NCBI GenBank assembly: GCA_017469935.1
Contig: JAFUFL010000005.1
Coordinates: 1 to 45,514, forward strand
Direction of reading: 5' to 3'
From: Lachnospiraceae bacterium
GTDB taxonomy: Bacteria; Bacillota; Clostridia; Lachnospirales; Lachnospiraceae
DNA: 45,514 bases
Both the position numbers and the translations under genes were made by a program. The first letter of the stretch is position 1, and each line of letters opens with the position of its first letter. Positions 8,222-16,700 of the stretch are shown in pieces. Below the pieces are notes generated by a model. That model was given only the letters and a program-made list of their open reading frames with translations, ran no database searches and was not told the DNA's origin.

Positions 8222-8306
8222 CCCGCCGTTTGTGCAAGGAAAATAAAGATTGCCCAAAACAGGCAAAAAATCGATATAAATTTACATATAGTTTTTATTT
8301 TAACTA

Positions 8307-8315
8307 TGTTATACT
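8307..8315 (+). promoter_or_regulatory. Probable extended -10 promoter of the carboxyltransferase operon
   Basis: TGT followed by TATACT (8310-8315) forms an extended -10 element in an AT-rich stretch. No good -35 hexamer is at the usual distance, which such promoters tolerate. Start of transcription would be about 8322, close before the first gene. Confidence 0.5.
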
Positions 8316-8358
8316 TTTAGTGTTTTTGAATTGGATTAATTAAATGGAGGTCGAAAAA

Positions 8359-9777
8359 ATGAGCAGTTCTTCAAAAGCGAGACAGAGGATAACCGCCCTG
8401 CTCGATGAAAACAGTTTCGTTGAAATCGGTGCCAAGGTGACCGCCAGAGCTACCGATTTTAACCTGAAACCTGAGCAGACGCCTTCCGACGGTGTGATCA
8501 CCGGTTACGGCGTAATCGACGGGAATCTGGTCTATGTCTACAGCCAGGACGCATCAGTTCTGGGCGGAAGTGTCGGTGAGATGCACGCGAAAAAGATCGC
8601 GTCCATCTACGATCTGGCGATCCGCACAGGCGCGCCGGTCGTAGGCCTCGTTGAGTCCGCCGGACTCCGTCTTCAGGAGGGAATGGACGCACTCAACGCA
8701 TTCGGAACAATTTACGCAAGACAGGTCAAGGCTTCGGGTCTGGTTCCTCAGATCACAGCGATTTTCGGCAGCTGCGGAGGAGGCCTTGCGCTGATCCCCG
8801 CACTCACTGATTTCGCTTTTATGGCTAATGACGCTAAGCTGTTTGTAAACGCTCCGAATACTCTCGCAGGAAACAGAGAGGATAAGAATGATACGGCAGC
8901 AGCTTCCGTCAAGGCAGCCTGCGGCAGCGTAGATGCGGCAGGAACAGAGGAAGAGATCATCGATCAGATCAGGACACTGGTTTCGATGCTGCCTTCCAAC
9001 AACGAAGATGAAGCTGTTTCCGAGTGCACGGATGACCTGAACCGTGCAAGTGAAAATGTCGCCGCAGGCATCGCGGATCCCGCGATCGTCCTTAGCGATA
9101 TTGCGGACAACGGTCTCTTCTTTGAGACAAAGAGAGAATGCGCTCCCGAGATGGCTACCGGCTTTATCAGACTTAACGGTGCCACCGTCGGCGCAGTTGC
9201 CAACAGAAGTGTCTCTTATGATGAAAACGGCGAGGAGAAGGCCTCTTATGAGACTGTTCTCACTGCTTCCGGCTGCTACAAAGCAGCTGATTTCGTGCGC
9301 TTCTGCGACGCCTTCGAGATTCCGGTCATCACGCTGACAAACGTGACGGGATTTGCCGCGACCGAGAGCGAAGAGAAGAAGGTGGCTGACGCCGCCGGCA
9401 AGCTCACTGCGGCTTTCGCGGGCGCCAACGTGCCCAAGGTCAATGTGATCACGGGCAAAGCCATCGGCAGCGCTTATGCCGTAATGAACAGCAAGGCGTC
9501 CGGCGCAGACTTCACGATCGCATTCCCTGATGCGACGATCGGCATGATGGATGCGAAGCTTGCCGCTCACGTTCTCTGCACCGGTTCCGCACAGGAAGTC
9601 GCTGAGACTGCCGCTAAATATGACGCGCTGCAGAACAGCATCGACAGCGCCGCCGCAAGAGGATATGTGGACCAGATCATCGAGCCCGAGGATCTTCGCA
9701 AGTATCTGATCGGCGCAATGGAAGTGCTTTATACAAAGAGAGAGGAATTCCCCGCGAAGAAGCACAGCGCGAAGTAA
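8359..9777 (+). CDS. Acyl-CoA carboxyltransferase subunit (12S/MmdA-like)
   Basis: A 472-residue carboxyltransferase of the crotonase-related type found in methylmalonyl-CoA decarboxylase, propionyl-CoA carboxylase beta and the 12S subunit of transcarboxylase. SQDASVLGGSVGEMHAKKI and VGLVESAGLRLQEGMDAL in the N-half and NVTGFAATESEEKKVADAAG in the C-half match the two crotonase-like domains; GSCGGGLALIPALTDFAFM is the acyl-CoA oxyanion loop. It moves CO2 between a carboxylated acyl-CoA and biotin. I set the start at ATG 8359 because TGGAGGT (8345-8351) is 7 bases upstream; the in-frame ATG 8344 overlaps that site. First gene of a five-gene operon. Confidence 0.88.
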   Translation: MSSSSKARQRITALLDENSFVEIGAKVTARATDFNLKPEQTPSDGVITGYGVIDGNLVYVYSQDASVLGGSVGEMHAKKIASIYDLAIRTGAPVVGLVESAGLRLQEGMDALNAFGTIYARQVKASGLVPQITAIFGSCGGGLALIPALTDFAFMANDAKLFVNAPNTLAGNREDKNDTAAASVKAACGSVDAAGTEEEIIDQIRTLVSMLPSNNEDEAVSECTDDLNRASENVAAGIADPAIVLSDIADNGLFFETKRECAPEMATGFIRLNGATVGAVANRSVSYDENGEEKASYETVLTASGCYKAADFVRFCDAFEIPVITLTNVTGFAATESEEKKVADAAGKLTAAFAGANVPKVNVITGKAIGSAYAVMNSKASGADFTIAFPDATIGMMDAKLAAHVLCTGSAQEVAETAAKYDALQNSIDSAAARGYVDQIIEPEDLRKYLIGAMEVLYTKREEFPAKKHSAK

Positions 9778-9792
9778 AAGGAGACACGTAAT

Positions 9793-10548
9793 ATGAAAAA
9801 ATGGTTAATAACAACACTTCTTGTTATCGCCTGTGTTTTCAATCTTGTGGCCTGCGGCTCTTCTGACAATAATTCTACAGCTTCTTCAGAGATAGAAGTC
9901 ACAGAGGAACAGAAGCAGCAGTGGTATGACGCAGCCAGCCAGGCTGTTATCGGTTTGAACGAAGCAGTAATGGCCGGACAGGCTGAGGCATATATGGATG
10001 ATCCGGTATACGGCCCCGCTTATTCCAGCTGGGAAAATGCACTTACCGATATCGGGGAAATACAGGGGATTGAAGGAAATTCCTGTTCCTTCACAAAGAA
10101 GGACGGAAGGGTTACGGTTACCGTTAAGGGCTCCAAGCATGACGCCGAAGTCGTCTTTACCATGGAGAGCTCGGACCAGGGGTATACCGTGACCGGCATC
10201 ACGACTAACGTCGTGTACAGCATGAGTGAAAAGATCCAGCAGGCGGCCCTCAATACCTTGCTGGGTATGGGAACTACATTTGCAGTGCTGATCCTTCTGG
10301 CACTGGTGATCGCTCTGTTCGGCAAGATTGTCGGCGGCGCTTCGAAGAAGCCCGCAAAGAGCAAAGCGCCGGTTAAGTCCGCGCCCGCAGCTCCCGTTGC
10401 AGCTGCACCCGCAGCGGCGGCAGAGGAAGAGCTGGCTGACGATATGGAGCTTGTTGCAGTGATCGCAGCGGCCGTTGCCGCATTTGAAGGAAAACAGAGT
10501 ACAGACGGATTTGTAGTCCGTTCGATCCGCAAGGCCAGAAGAAAATAA
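9793..10548 (+). CDS. Na+-pump decarboxylase gamma-type subunit with lipoprotein signal and extra outer domain
   Basis: A 251-residue OadG-type protein. The C-terminal part is typical: one membrane helix (about residues 155-178), an Ala/Pro/Lys-rich linker and the cytoplasmic tail DDMELVAVIAAAVAAFEG. Unusually, the N-terminus is a lipoprotein signal with LVAC (Cys 21) followed by roughly 130 residues predicted to lie outside the cell, resembling small beta-rich lipoprotein domains. Gamma subunits hold the carboxyltransferase on the membrane beta subunit. The gene lies 15 bases after the carboxyltransferase gene. The outer domain has no clear role; it could anchor or sense. Confidence 0.82.
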   Translation: MKKWLITTLLVIACVFNLVACGSSDNNSTASSEIEVTEEQKQQWYDAASQAVIGLNEAVMAGQAEAYMDDPVYGPAYSSWENALTDIGEIQGIEGNSCSFTKKDGRVTVTVKGSKHDAEVVFTMESSDQGYTVTGITTNVVYSMSEKIQQAALNTLLGMGTTFAVLILLALVIALFGKIVGGASKKPAKSKAPVKSAPAAPVAAAPAAAAEEELADDMELVAVIAAAVAAFEGKQSTDGFVVRSIRKARRK

Positions 10549-10566
10549 TCTCAGGAGGAAATAAAA

Positions 10567-10941
10567 ATGAAGAACTATATCATTACTGTCAACGGTACAG
10601 CTTATGAAGTTACAGTAGAAGAGAACGAGAACGGCGCAGCAGCTCCCGCAGCTCCCAAGGCAGCCCCTAAGGCGGCTCCCAAGGCAGCTCCCGCACCCAA
10701 GGCGGCAGCTCCCGCAGGCGGCGCAGGCAAGTACAGAGTCGAAGCAGGCGCGGCAGGCAAGGTATTCAAGGTTGAGGCATCTGTAGGCCAGGCGGTGAAG
10801 AAGGGCGATGCGATCGTGATCGTCGAGGCCATGAAGATGGAGATCCCTATGGTAGCTCCCGAAGACGGCACTGTCGTTTCCATCGACTGCCATGTCGGTG
10901 ATCCCGTTGAGGCAGGCACACTGCTGGCTACGATCGACTGA
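10567..10941 (+). CDS. Biotin carboxyl carrier protein
   Basis: A 124-residue biotin carrier. An N-terminal strand region of about 22 residues is joined by a flexible Ala/Pro/Lys linker (about 23-53) to a biotinyl domain with the attachment motif VEAMKME; the biotinylated Lys is residue 90. It carries CO2 between the two carboxyltransferases and the membrane pump. AGGAGG is upstream of ATG 10567. The linker resembles that in the preceding gamma-type subunit, consistent with a swinging arm. Confidence 0.95.
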   Translation: MKNYIITVNGTAYEVTVEENENGAAAPAAPKAAPKAAPKAAPAPKAAAPAGGAGKYRVEAGAAGKVFKVEASVGQAVKKGDAIVIVEAMKMEIPMVAPEDGTVVSIDCHVGDPVEAGTLLATID

Positions 10942-10970
10942 TCGGCTGACTTCAAGGAGGTCTAAGTTAT

Positions 10971-12116
10971 ATGGAATATATTGCACGTACTCTTGATAAC
11001 TTAGTACATCAGACCGCATTCTTTAACCTGACACCGGGCAACTACCTCATGATTGTTGTTGCTCTCGTGTTCATGTACCTGGCGATTGCCAAGGAATTTG
11101 AACCCCTTTTGCTTGTCCCGATTTCCTTCGGCATGCTGCTGGTCAATATCTATCCGGATATCATGGCAGCTCCTACGGAGACGGCAAGCGGCGGCCTTTT
11201 GTACTATTTCTTCCAGCTCGACGAGTGGGCGATCCTGCCTTCCCTGATCTTCATGGGCGTCGGTGCCATGACGGATTTCGGTCCCCTGATCGCAAGTCCT
11301 TCGAGCTTCCTTATGGGAGCGGCCGCTCAGTTCGGTATCTTTTCCGCTTACTTCGGCGCGATCGCGCTGGGATTCAACGGAAAAGCGGCTGCAGCTATTT
11401 CCATCATCGGAGGCGCGGACGGCCCGACATCCATCTTCCTGTGCTCCAAGCTGGGACAGACAGAACTGCTGGGTCCGATCGCGGTCGCGGCGTATTCCTA
11501 TATGTCGCTGGTTCCGATCATCCAGCCCCCGATCATGAAGCTCTTTACTTCTGAGAAGGATAAAAAGATCAGGATGAGCCAGCTTCGTCCTGTCTCCAAA
11601 CTTGAGAAGATCCTGTTCCCGATCGTCGTAACGATCGTCGTCTGCATGATCCTTCCCACTACGGCACCTCTGGTAGGTATGCTGATGCTGGGCAACCTCT
11701 TCCGCGAGAGCGGCGTTGTCAGACAGCTGACGGAGACAGCCAGCAACGCGATGATGTACATCGTTGTCATTCTTCTGGGTACTTCTGTCGGCGCGACTAC
11801 CAGCGCAGAAGCTTTCCTGAATGTCACCACCCTCAAGATCGTGGCACTGGGCCTGATCGCGTTCTCGTTCGGAACATTTGCGGGCGTCATGTTCGGCCAG
11901 CTGATGAAGATCGCTACCGGCGGCAAGGTCAATCCGCTGATCGGCTCTGCCGGTGTCTCGGCTGTTCCTATGGCAGCGCGTGTATCCCAGAAAGTCGGAT
12001 CGGAGTATGATCCTTCCAACTTCCTTCTGATGCACGCCATGGGACCTAATGTTGCGGGCGTCATCGGTACTGCAGTCGTTGCAGGTGTATTCATGGCCGT
12101 ATTCGGAATTGTCTAA
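10971..12116 (+). CDS. oadB: Na+-translocating decarboxylase beta subunit
   Basis: A 381-residue integral membrane protein of the OadB/MmdB/GcdB family, with about nine or more hydrophobic segments and the family signature GGADGPTSIFL (about residues 146-156). The beta subunit decarboxylates carboxybiotin and uses the energy to export Na+. AAGGAGG lies before ATG 10971. Its stop overlaps an ATG of the next reading frame, and the genes are tightly spaced. The family match is clear; which of the three substrates the complex uses is decided by the carboxyltransferase subunits, not by this one. Confidence 0.94.
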   Translation: MEYIARTLDNLVHQTAFFNLTPGNYLMIVVALVFMYLAIAKEFEPLLLVPISFGMLLVNIYPDIMAAPTETASGGLLYYFFQLDEWAILPSLIFMGVGAMTDFGPLIASPSSFLMGAAAQFGIFSAYFGAIALGFNGKAAAAISIIGGADGPTSIFLCSKLGQTELLGPIAVAAYSYMSLVPIIQPPIMKLFTSEKDKKIRMSQLRPVSKLEKILFPIVVTIVVCMILPTTAPLVGMLMLGNLFRESGVVRQLTETASNAMMYIVVILLGTSVGATTSAEAFLNVTTLKIVALGLIAFSFGTFAGVMFGQLMKIATGGKVNPLIGSAGVSAVPMAARVSQKVGSEYDPSNFLLMHAMGPNVAGVIGTAVVAGVFMAVFGIV

Positions 12117-12127
12117 TGGAGGTAAAT

Positions 12128-13540
12128 ATGTCAGAACAGGTTAAAAAACCGGTAAGAATTACGGAGACCGTCCTTCGCGACGCGCATCAGTCCCTGATCG
12201 CGACCAGAATGCCCACCGAAGTGATGCTCCCCATCGCAGATAAAATGGACCAGGTAGGCTACGAAGCCGTTGAGATGTGGGGCGGAGCTACATTTGACTC
12301 CTGCCTGCGCTTCCTCAAGGAAGATCCCTGGGAGAGACTCAGAAAGCTCAAAGAGAAATTTAAGAAGACTCCGATGCAGATGCTTCTTCGCGGACAGAAC
12401 CTTCTCGGCTACAGCCACTACAGTGACGACGTAGTTGAACATTTTGTCCAGAAGTCCATCGCAAACGGAATCGACAGAATCCGTATCTTCGACTGCCTTA
12501 ACGACCTCAGAAACCTTGAGACATCCGTCAAGGCAACCAAGAAAGAGGGCGGCCACGCACAGATCGCGCTGTCTTATACGCTCGGTGATGCCTATACAGA
12601 AGATTACTGGATGAACATCGCCCGCGAGATCGAGGAGATGGGCGCGGATTCCCTCTGCATCAAGGATATGGCGGGACTGCTCCTTCCTTACGACGCCGAG
12701 AAGCTTGTCAAGGCTCTTAAGAAAGGTACGGATATCCCGATCGAACTGCACACACACTACACTTCCGGCTGCGGCAGCATGACCTACCTCAAGGCCATCG
12801 AAGCAGGCGTCGATATCATCGACTGCGCGATCAGCCCTCTGGCGCTGGGAACCTCCCAGCCCGCGACCGAAGTTATGGTCGGCGCTCTCAAGGGCACCGA
12901 GAGAGACACAGGTCTCGATCAGGCTCTGCTTAAGGAGATCGCGGACTACTTCACACCTTATCGCGAGGAGTGCCTCGAGAGCGGCCTTATGAGCACCAAG
13001 GTCCTCGGCGTAAATATCAGAACTCTGATCTATCAGGTTCCCGGCGGCATGCTTTCCAACATGGTGAGCCAGCTGGCAGAGCAGGGCGCTTCCGACAAGC
13101 TCACCGCCGTTCTGGAAGAAGTTCCGAGAGTCCGTAAGGACCTGGGCGAGCCCCCGCTGGTTACTCCTTCTTCCCAGATCGTCGGCACACAGGCTGTCAT
13201 GAACGTACTTATGGGCGAGCGCTACAAGATGGCTACCGAGCAGACCAAGGACCTGATCCGCGGCAAGTACGGCCAGACCATCAAGCCCATGAACGAGGAA
13301 GTCGTCAAGAAGGTCATCGGCGACGAAGAGAGAATCACCTGCAGACCTGCAGACCTGATTCCTCCGCAGCTGCCTCAGTTCGAGAAAGAATGCGCACAGT
13401 GGAAGCAGCAGGATGAGGACGTTCTGTCCTATGCTCTGTTCCCTCAGGTCGCGGTAGACTTCTTCAAATACCGCCTCGCGCAGCAGGAGAAAGTGGATCT
13501 GACCAAGGCCGACACGGCGAACGGCGCGTATCCCGCATAA
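12128..13540 (+). CDS. oadA: Oxaloacetate/pyruvate carboxyltransferase subunit (OadA/5S-like)
   Basis: A 470-residue carboxyltransferase with a TIM-barrel HMGL-like domain: TVLRDAHQSLIATRM near the N-terminus, CIKDMAGLL and LHTHYTSG (Lys and His metal-site motifs) in the barrel. It ends without a biotinyl domain; the separate carrier two genes upstream supplies it. This is the 5S-type organisation. It moves CO2 between biotin and pyruvate/oxaloacetate. I choose ATG 12128 because GGAGG (12118-12122) is 5 bases upstream; ATG 12116 in frame overlaps the beta-subunit stop and has no free binding site. Last gene before a terminator. Confidence 0.9.
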   Translation: MSEQVKKPVRITETVLRDAHQSLIATRMPTEVMLPIADKMDQVGYEAVEMWGGATFDSCLRFLKEDPWERLRKLKEKFKKTPMQMLLRGQNLLGYSHYSDDVVEHFVQKSIANGIDRIRIFDCLNDLRNLETSVKATKKEGGHAQIALSYTLGDAYTEDYWMNIAREIEEMGADSLCIKDMAGLLLPYDAEKLVKALKKGTDIPIELHTHYTSGCGSMTYLKAIEAGVDIIDCAISPLALGTSQPATEVMVGALKGTERDTGLDQALLKEIADYFTPYREECLESGLMSTKVLGVNIRTLIYQVPGGMLSNMVSQLAEQGASDKLTAVLEEVPRVRKDLGEPPLVTPSSQIVGTQAVMNVLMGERYKMATEQTKDLIRGKYGQTIKPMNEEVVKKVIGDEERITCRPADLIPPQLPQFEKECAQWKQQDEDVLSYALFPQVAVDFFKYRLAQQEKVDLTKADTANGAYPA

Positions 13541-13578
13541 GTGCTCAGATTACACGGAAATAATAGTAACGAATCAGA

Positions 13579-13615
13579 ACCCGGGAGAGTTTTTCCGCTC
13601 TTCCGGGTATTTTTA
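13579..13615 (+). terminator. Intrinsic terminator of the carboxyltransferase operon
   Basis: ACCCGGGAGAG (13579-13589) pairs with CTCTTCCGGGT (13598-13608), with one G-T wobble, followed by ATTTTT. Confidence 0.88.
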
Positions 13616-13650
13616 ACTGATTATGATCATTTATGGCGCATACTCGTGTC

Positions 13651-13679
13651 TTTCCATTCGGTCTTTAATCTGTTAAAAT
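13651..13679 (+). promoter_or_regulatory. Possible promoter of glgX
   Basis: TTTCCA (13651-13656), 17 bases, then TAAAAT (13674-13679) preceded by TGT. Four of six bases match at -35 and five of six at -10. Confidence 0.4.
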
Positions 13680-13726
13680 ATTAATTTAGAGTAGTCAAGT
13701 ATGAAGTGAGGCAGCTGTAATCAATC

Positions 13727-15904
13727 ATGAGGCGTTTCGATGTAGTCCGGAGGCTTTTAGAAGGACCGGCCGGCAAGGTAACCGAGAAAAACAGCATAAC
13801 CGTAAAGGCCCATATGACTGTCAGGGAGCAGAAAAAAGAGAAACTGGACATGATCTCCGGTTTCTATGTCAGACCGGGCAATTATCGGCTTAACGGCGCC
13901 AGGGCCCTGCGCGGCGGTGTGAACTTTACGATCGCATCCGTGGGAGCCACTTCCTGTGACCTGCTTCTTTTCAGAAGGAAGCAGTCTACTCCTTACGCCA
14001 TCATCCGGATCCCGGAATCCTACAGAGTGGGAAGCGTGTATTCCATCTTTGTCTCAGGGCTTGACGTCGAGGAATTTGAGTACGCCTATAAGATGGACGG
14101 GCCTTATGATCCCCAGAAAGGGCTCTATTTTGACCGGAACAAGCTCATATTGGATCCCTACTCCAGGGCTGTCACGGGACAGAGAGCCTGGGGCGTGGCC
14201 AAGACACAGACGGATTATCATTCCAGGGTCGTAAAGGAGAATTTCCGCTGGACCAGCAACGACTTCCCCTACACGCCGATGGAAGATACGATCATCTACG
14301 AGATGCATGTCCGGGGATTTACCAGGCACAAGACATCGGATGTGCAGTATCCGGGCACGTTTGCGGGAATCATTGAGAAGATTCCTTATTTCAAGGAACT
14401 GGGCATCACGGCTGTGGAGCTGATGCCGATCTTCGAATTTGACGAGACGATCAACTCCAGAAGCTACAACGGCAAGACGCTGCTGGAATACTGGGGGTAC
14501 AATACGGTCGCGTTCTTCGCGCCCAATACGGCTTACACCGCCTCGATCGAGTACAACGAAGAGGGGACGGAGCTCAAACAGATGATCCGGCTTCTCAAGA
14601 AGGCGGGGATCGAGGTCATCCTGGACGTGGTGTTCAATCACACCGCGGAAGGCAACCGAAACGGCCCCTACTTCTCCTTCAAGGGAGTCGACAACAATAT
14701 TTTCTATACAAAGACGCCCGGAGGTGACTATTACAATTTCTCCGGCTGCGGCAATACGTTCAACTGCAATCACCCGCAGGTCAGCCGCTTTATCGTGGAC
14801 TGTCTGCGCTACTGGGTGACGGAGTTTCATGTGGACGGGTTCCGTTTTGACCTGGCTTCGATCCTCACGAGGGACCAGGACGGCGCGCCCATGAGCGATC
14901 CGCCGCTCCTTCGAATGATCAGCACGGATCCGGTCCTTATGAAGACGAAGATGATCGCGGAGCCGTGGGACGCGGGCGGCCTGTATCAGGTGGGAAGTTT
15001 CCCGGCCTACAGCAGGTGGTCGGAGTGGAACGGAAGATACAGGGACTCGATTCGCGACTTCCTCAAGGGAAGCTACTGGCATGCCCCGGAGACGGCGGCC
15101 AGGATCACCGGGTCGATGGATATGTACGGAAAGGCCCCCTATATGGGGTACAATTCCTCGGTGAATTTTGTCACCTGTCACGACGGATTTACCATGCATG
15201 ACCTGTTTTCCTACGACCACAAGCACAACGAGGCCAACGGGTGGAACAACACGGACGGCGCCGACGACAACCGCAGCTGGAACTGCGGCGCGGAAGGCCA
15301 CACGGAGGATCCGGTCATCAAATCCCTGCGGCAGAAGATGATGCGCAACGCCATGACGGTGCTGATGTGCAGCAGAGGAACGCCCATGATCCTGTCGGGC
15401 GACGAGTTTGGCAATACCCAGTACGGCAACAACAACGGATACTGTCAGGACAGCGAGATCTCCTGGCTCAACTGGGATTACCTGCGAGTGAACAGAGATT
15501 ATTTTAACTTTGTCAAAAATGTGATCGCTTTCAGAAAGAAGCATCCGGTCATCTCCCGAACGCTGGGACCCGCAAAGTGCGGACTTCCTCCCATCACCTG
15601 CTGCGGAGCGGATCCGGACAACCACTCGATCGGAATGGGAAACAAGGTGCTCGGCGTTCTGTACGCGGGCAGGCTTCCCGACGATTCGGAAGACGATGTC
15701 GTCTACATGGCGATCAATGCATATTGGGAGAGACAGGAGATCAGACTTCCGGCACTTTCCGGAGGCCTGGCCTGGGGCGTCAATATCTATACGGATGCGG
15801 ATGACGATGAGTATTTCCATGAGGAGAGCCGGTTTGTGCACAGCCCGATCTTCACTTTGAAGGAAAGAAGTGTCGCGGTGTTTACACTCTATCATCCCGT
15901 ATGA
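13727..15904 (+). CDS. glgX: Glycogen debranching enzyme, GlgX/isoamylase type
   Basis: Up to 725 residues. An N-terminal beta domain of the CBM48 kind (from GFYVRPGNYRLNGARAL) precedes a GH13 catalytic barrel. Catalytic residues in this numbering: nucleophile Asp 375 in GFRFDLAS, acid Glu 412 in AEPWDAGG, and the transition-state HD in VTCHDGFTMHDL. It hydrolyses alpha-1,6 branches of glycogen or limit dextrins in the cytoplasm. Start uncertain: ATG 13727 has only a distant GTGAGG; in-frame ATGs at 13814 (after AAAGG) and 13850 (just before the conserved part) are also possible. No other glycogen gene is in the window. Confidence 0.9.
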   Translation: MRRFDVVRRLLEGPAGKVTEKNSITVKAHMTVREQKKEKLDMISGFYVRPGNYRLNGARALRGGVNFTIASVGATSCDLLLFRRKQSTPYAIIRIPESYRVGSVYSIFVSGLDVEEFEYAYKMDGPYDPQKGLYFDRNKLILDPYSRAVTGQRAWGVAKTQTDYHSRVVKENFRWTSNDFPYTPMEDTIIYEMHVRGFTRHKTSDVQYPGTFAGIIEKIPYFKELGITAVELMPIFEFDETINSRSYNGKTLLEYWGYNTVAFFAPNTAYTASIEYNEEGTELKQMIRLLKKAGIEVILDVVFNHTAEGNRNGPYFSFKGVDNNIFYTKTPGGDYYNFSGCGNTFNCNHPQVSRFIVDCLRYWVTEFHVDGFRFDLASILTRDQDGAPMSDPPLLRMISTDPVLMKTKMIAEPWDAGGLYQVGSFPAYSRWSEWNGRYRDSIRDFLKGSYWHAPETAARITGSMDMYGKAPYMGYNSSVNFVTCHDGFTMHDLFSYDHKHNEANGWNNTDGADDNRSWNCGAEGHTEDPVIKSLRQKMMRNAMTVLMCSRGTPMILSGDEFGNTQYGNNNGYCQDSEISWLNWDYLRVNRDYFNFVKNVIAFRKKHPVISRTLGPAKCGLPPITCCGADPDNHSIGMGNKVLGVLYAGRLPDDSEDDVVYMAINAYWERQEIRLPALSGGLAWGVNIYTDADDDEYFHEESRFVHSPIFTLKERSVAVFTLYHPV

Positions 15905-15934
15905 GGATGAGCCGCTTAGGATTACTGTTAAGAT

Positions 15935-15977
15935 GCACCCCACGTCCCGAATGCGAAGCATTTGGGCCGTGGGGTGC
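15935..15977 (+). other. Long hairpin between glgX and the response regulator
   Basis: GCACCCCACG (15935-15944) pairs with CGTGGGGTGC (15968-15977); after one T/C mismatch, CCCGAATGC (15946-15954) pairs with GCATTTGGG (15958-15966), with one wobble, around a GAA loop. This makes a 19-bp stem. No T-run follows on the plus strand, so it is not a classical terminator; it may stop, stabilise or process the transcript. Confidence 0.6.
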
Positions 15978-16020
15978 TGAATAGTTACCTGTTTCTGAGG
16001 AAAAGGAAAGGATATTACAA

Positions 16021-16695
16021 ATGGCAGCACAGAAGATTCTTGTGGTGGATGATGAGGCGAGGATGCGCAAACTGGTCGCGGATTTCCTGGTCCGGGAGGG
16101 ATACGAAGTCCTCGAGGCGGGGGACGGTGAGAAGGCTATGGACCTGTTTTACGCCCATAAGGACATCGCCCTCATCATTCTTGATGTCATGATGCCGAAG
16201 ATGGACGGCTGGCAGGTACTGCGCGAGGTGCGCGAATCCTCTCAGGTTCCCGTGATCATGCTGACGGCCCGTTCCGACGAGAAGGACGAACTGCGCGGAT
16301 TTGACCTGGGCGTCGATGAATATGTAACCAAACCTTTCAGCCCGCGCACGCTTGTGGCGAGAGTCGGCGCCATCCTCAGGAGAACGTCCGGCAAGGAGGA
16401 GAATGACAGGCTCGAGCTGAGCGGCATTGTCCTGGACAAATCGGCGCACCAGGTGACGATCGACGGACAGCCCATCGAACTGAGCTTTAAGGAATTCGAG
16501 CTTCTCGAATATTTTATGGAGAACAACGGGATCGCCCTCTCGCGGGAAAAGATCCTCAATCATGTGTGGAATTATGATTACTACGGCGACGCCAGGACCA
16601 TCGACACCCATGTCAAGAAGCTCAGGAGCAAGCTCGGCTCCAAGGGAGAGCTGATCAGGACGATCTGGGGAATGGGGTATAAACTGGAGGCGTAA
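16021..16695 (+). CDS. OmpR/PhoB-type response regulator
   Basis: A 224-residue two-domain regulator. The receiver has the acidic pair VVDDE (residues 8-12), phosphorylation site Asp 55 in LIILDVMMP, LTAR around 80 and Lys in TKPFSPR near 103. The C-terminal winged-helix DNA-binding domain includes LSFKEFELLEYF and ends GMGYKLEA. It is controlled by the sensor kinase encoded 5 bases downstream. Phosphorylation would promote dimerisation and DNA binding at tandem sites. The target genes cannot be read from the sequence. Confidence 0.95.
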   Translation: MAAQKILVVDDEARMRKLVADFLVREGYEVLEAGDGEKAMDLFYAHKDIALIILDVMMPKMDGWQVLREVRESSQVPVIMLTARSDEKDELRGFDLGVDEYVTKPFSPRTLVARVGAILRRTSGKEENDRLELSGIVLDKSAHQVTIDGQPIELSFKEFELLEYFMENNGIALSREKILNHVWNYDYYGDARTIDTHVKKLRSKLGSKGELIRTIWGMGYKLEA

Positions 16696-16700
16696 GGCAG

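Noticed and set aside
12116-12127. ATG 12116 as start of the OadA-like gene
   Set aside because: It overlaps the beta-subunit stop and its own binding site would be missing; ATG 12128 has GGAGG 5 bases upstream.
14054-16030. A 658-codon minus-strand ORF opposite glgX
   Set aside because: Shadow of the high-GC glgX gene; no homology-like motifs and no binding site.
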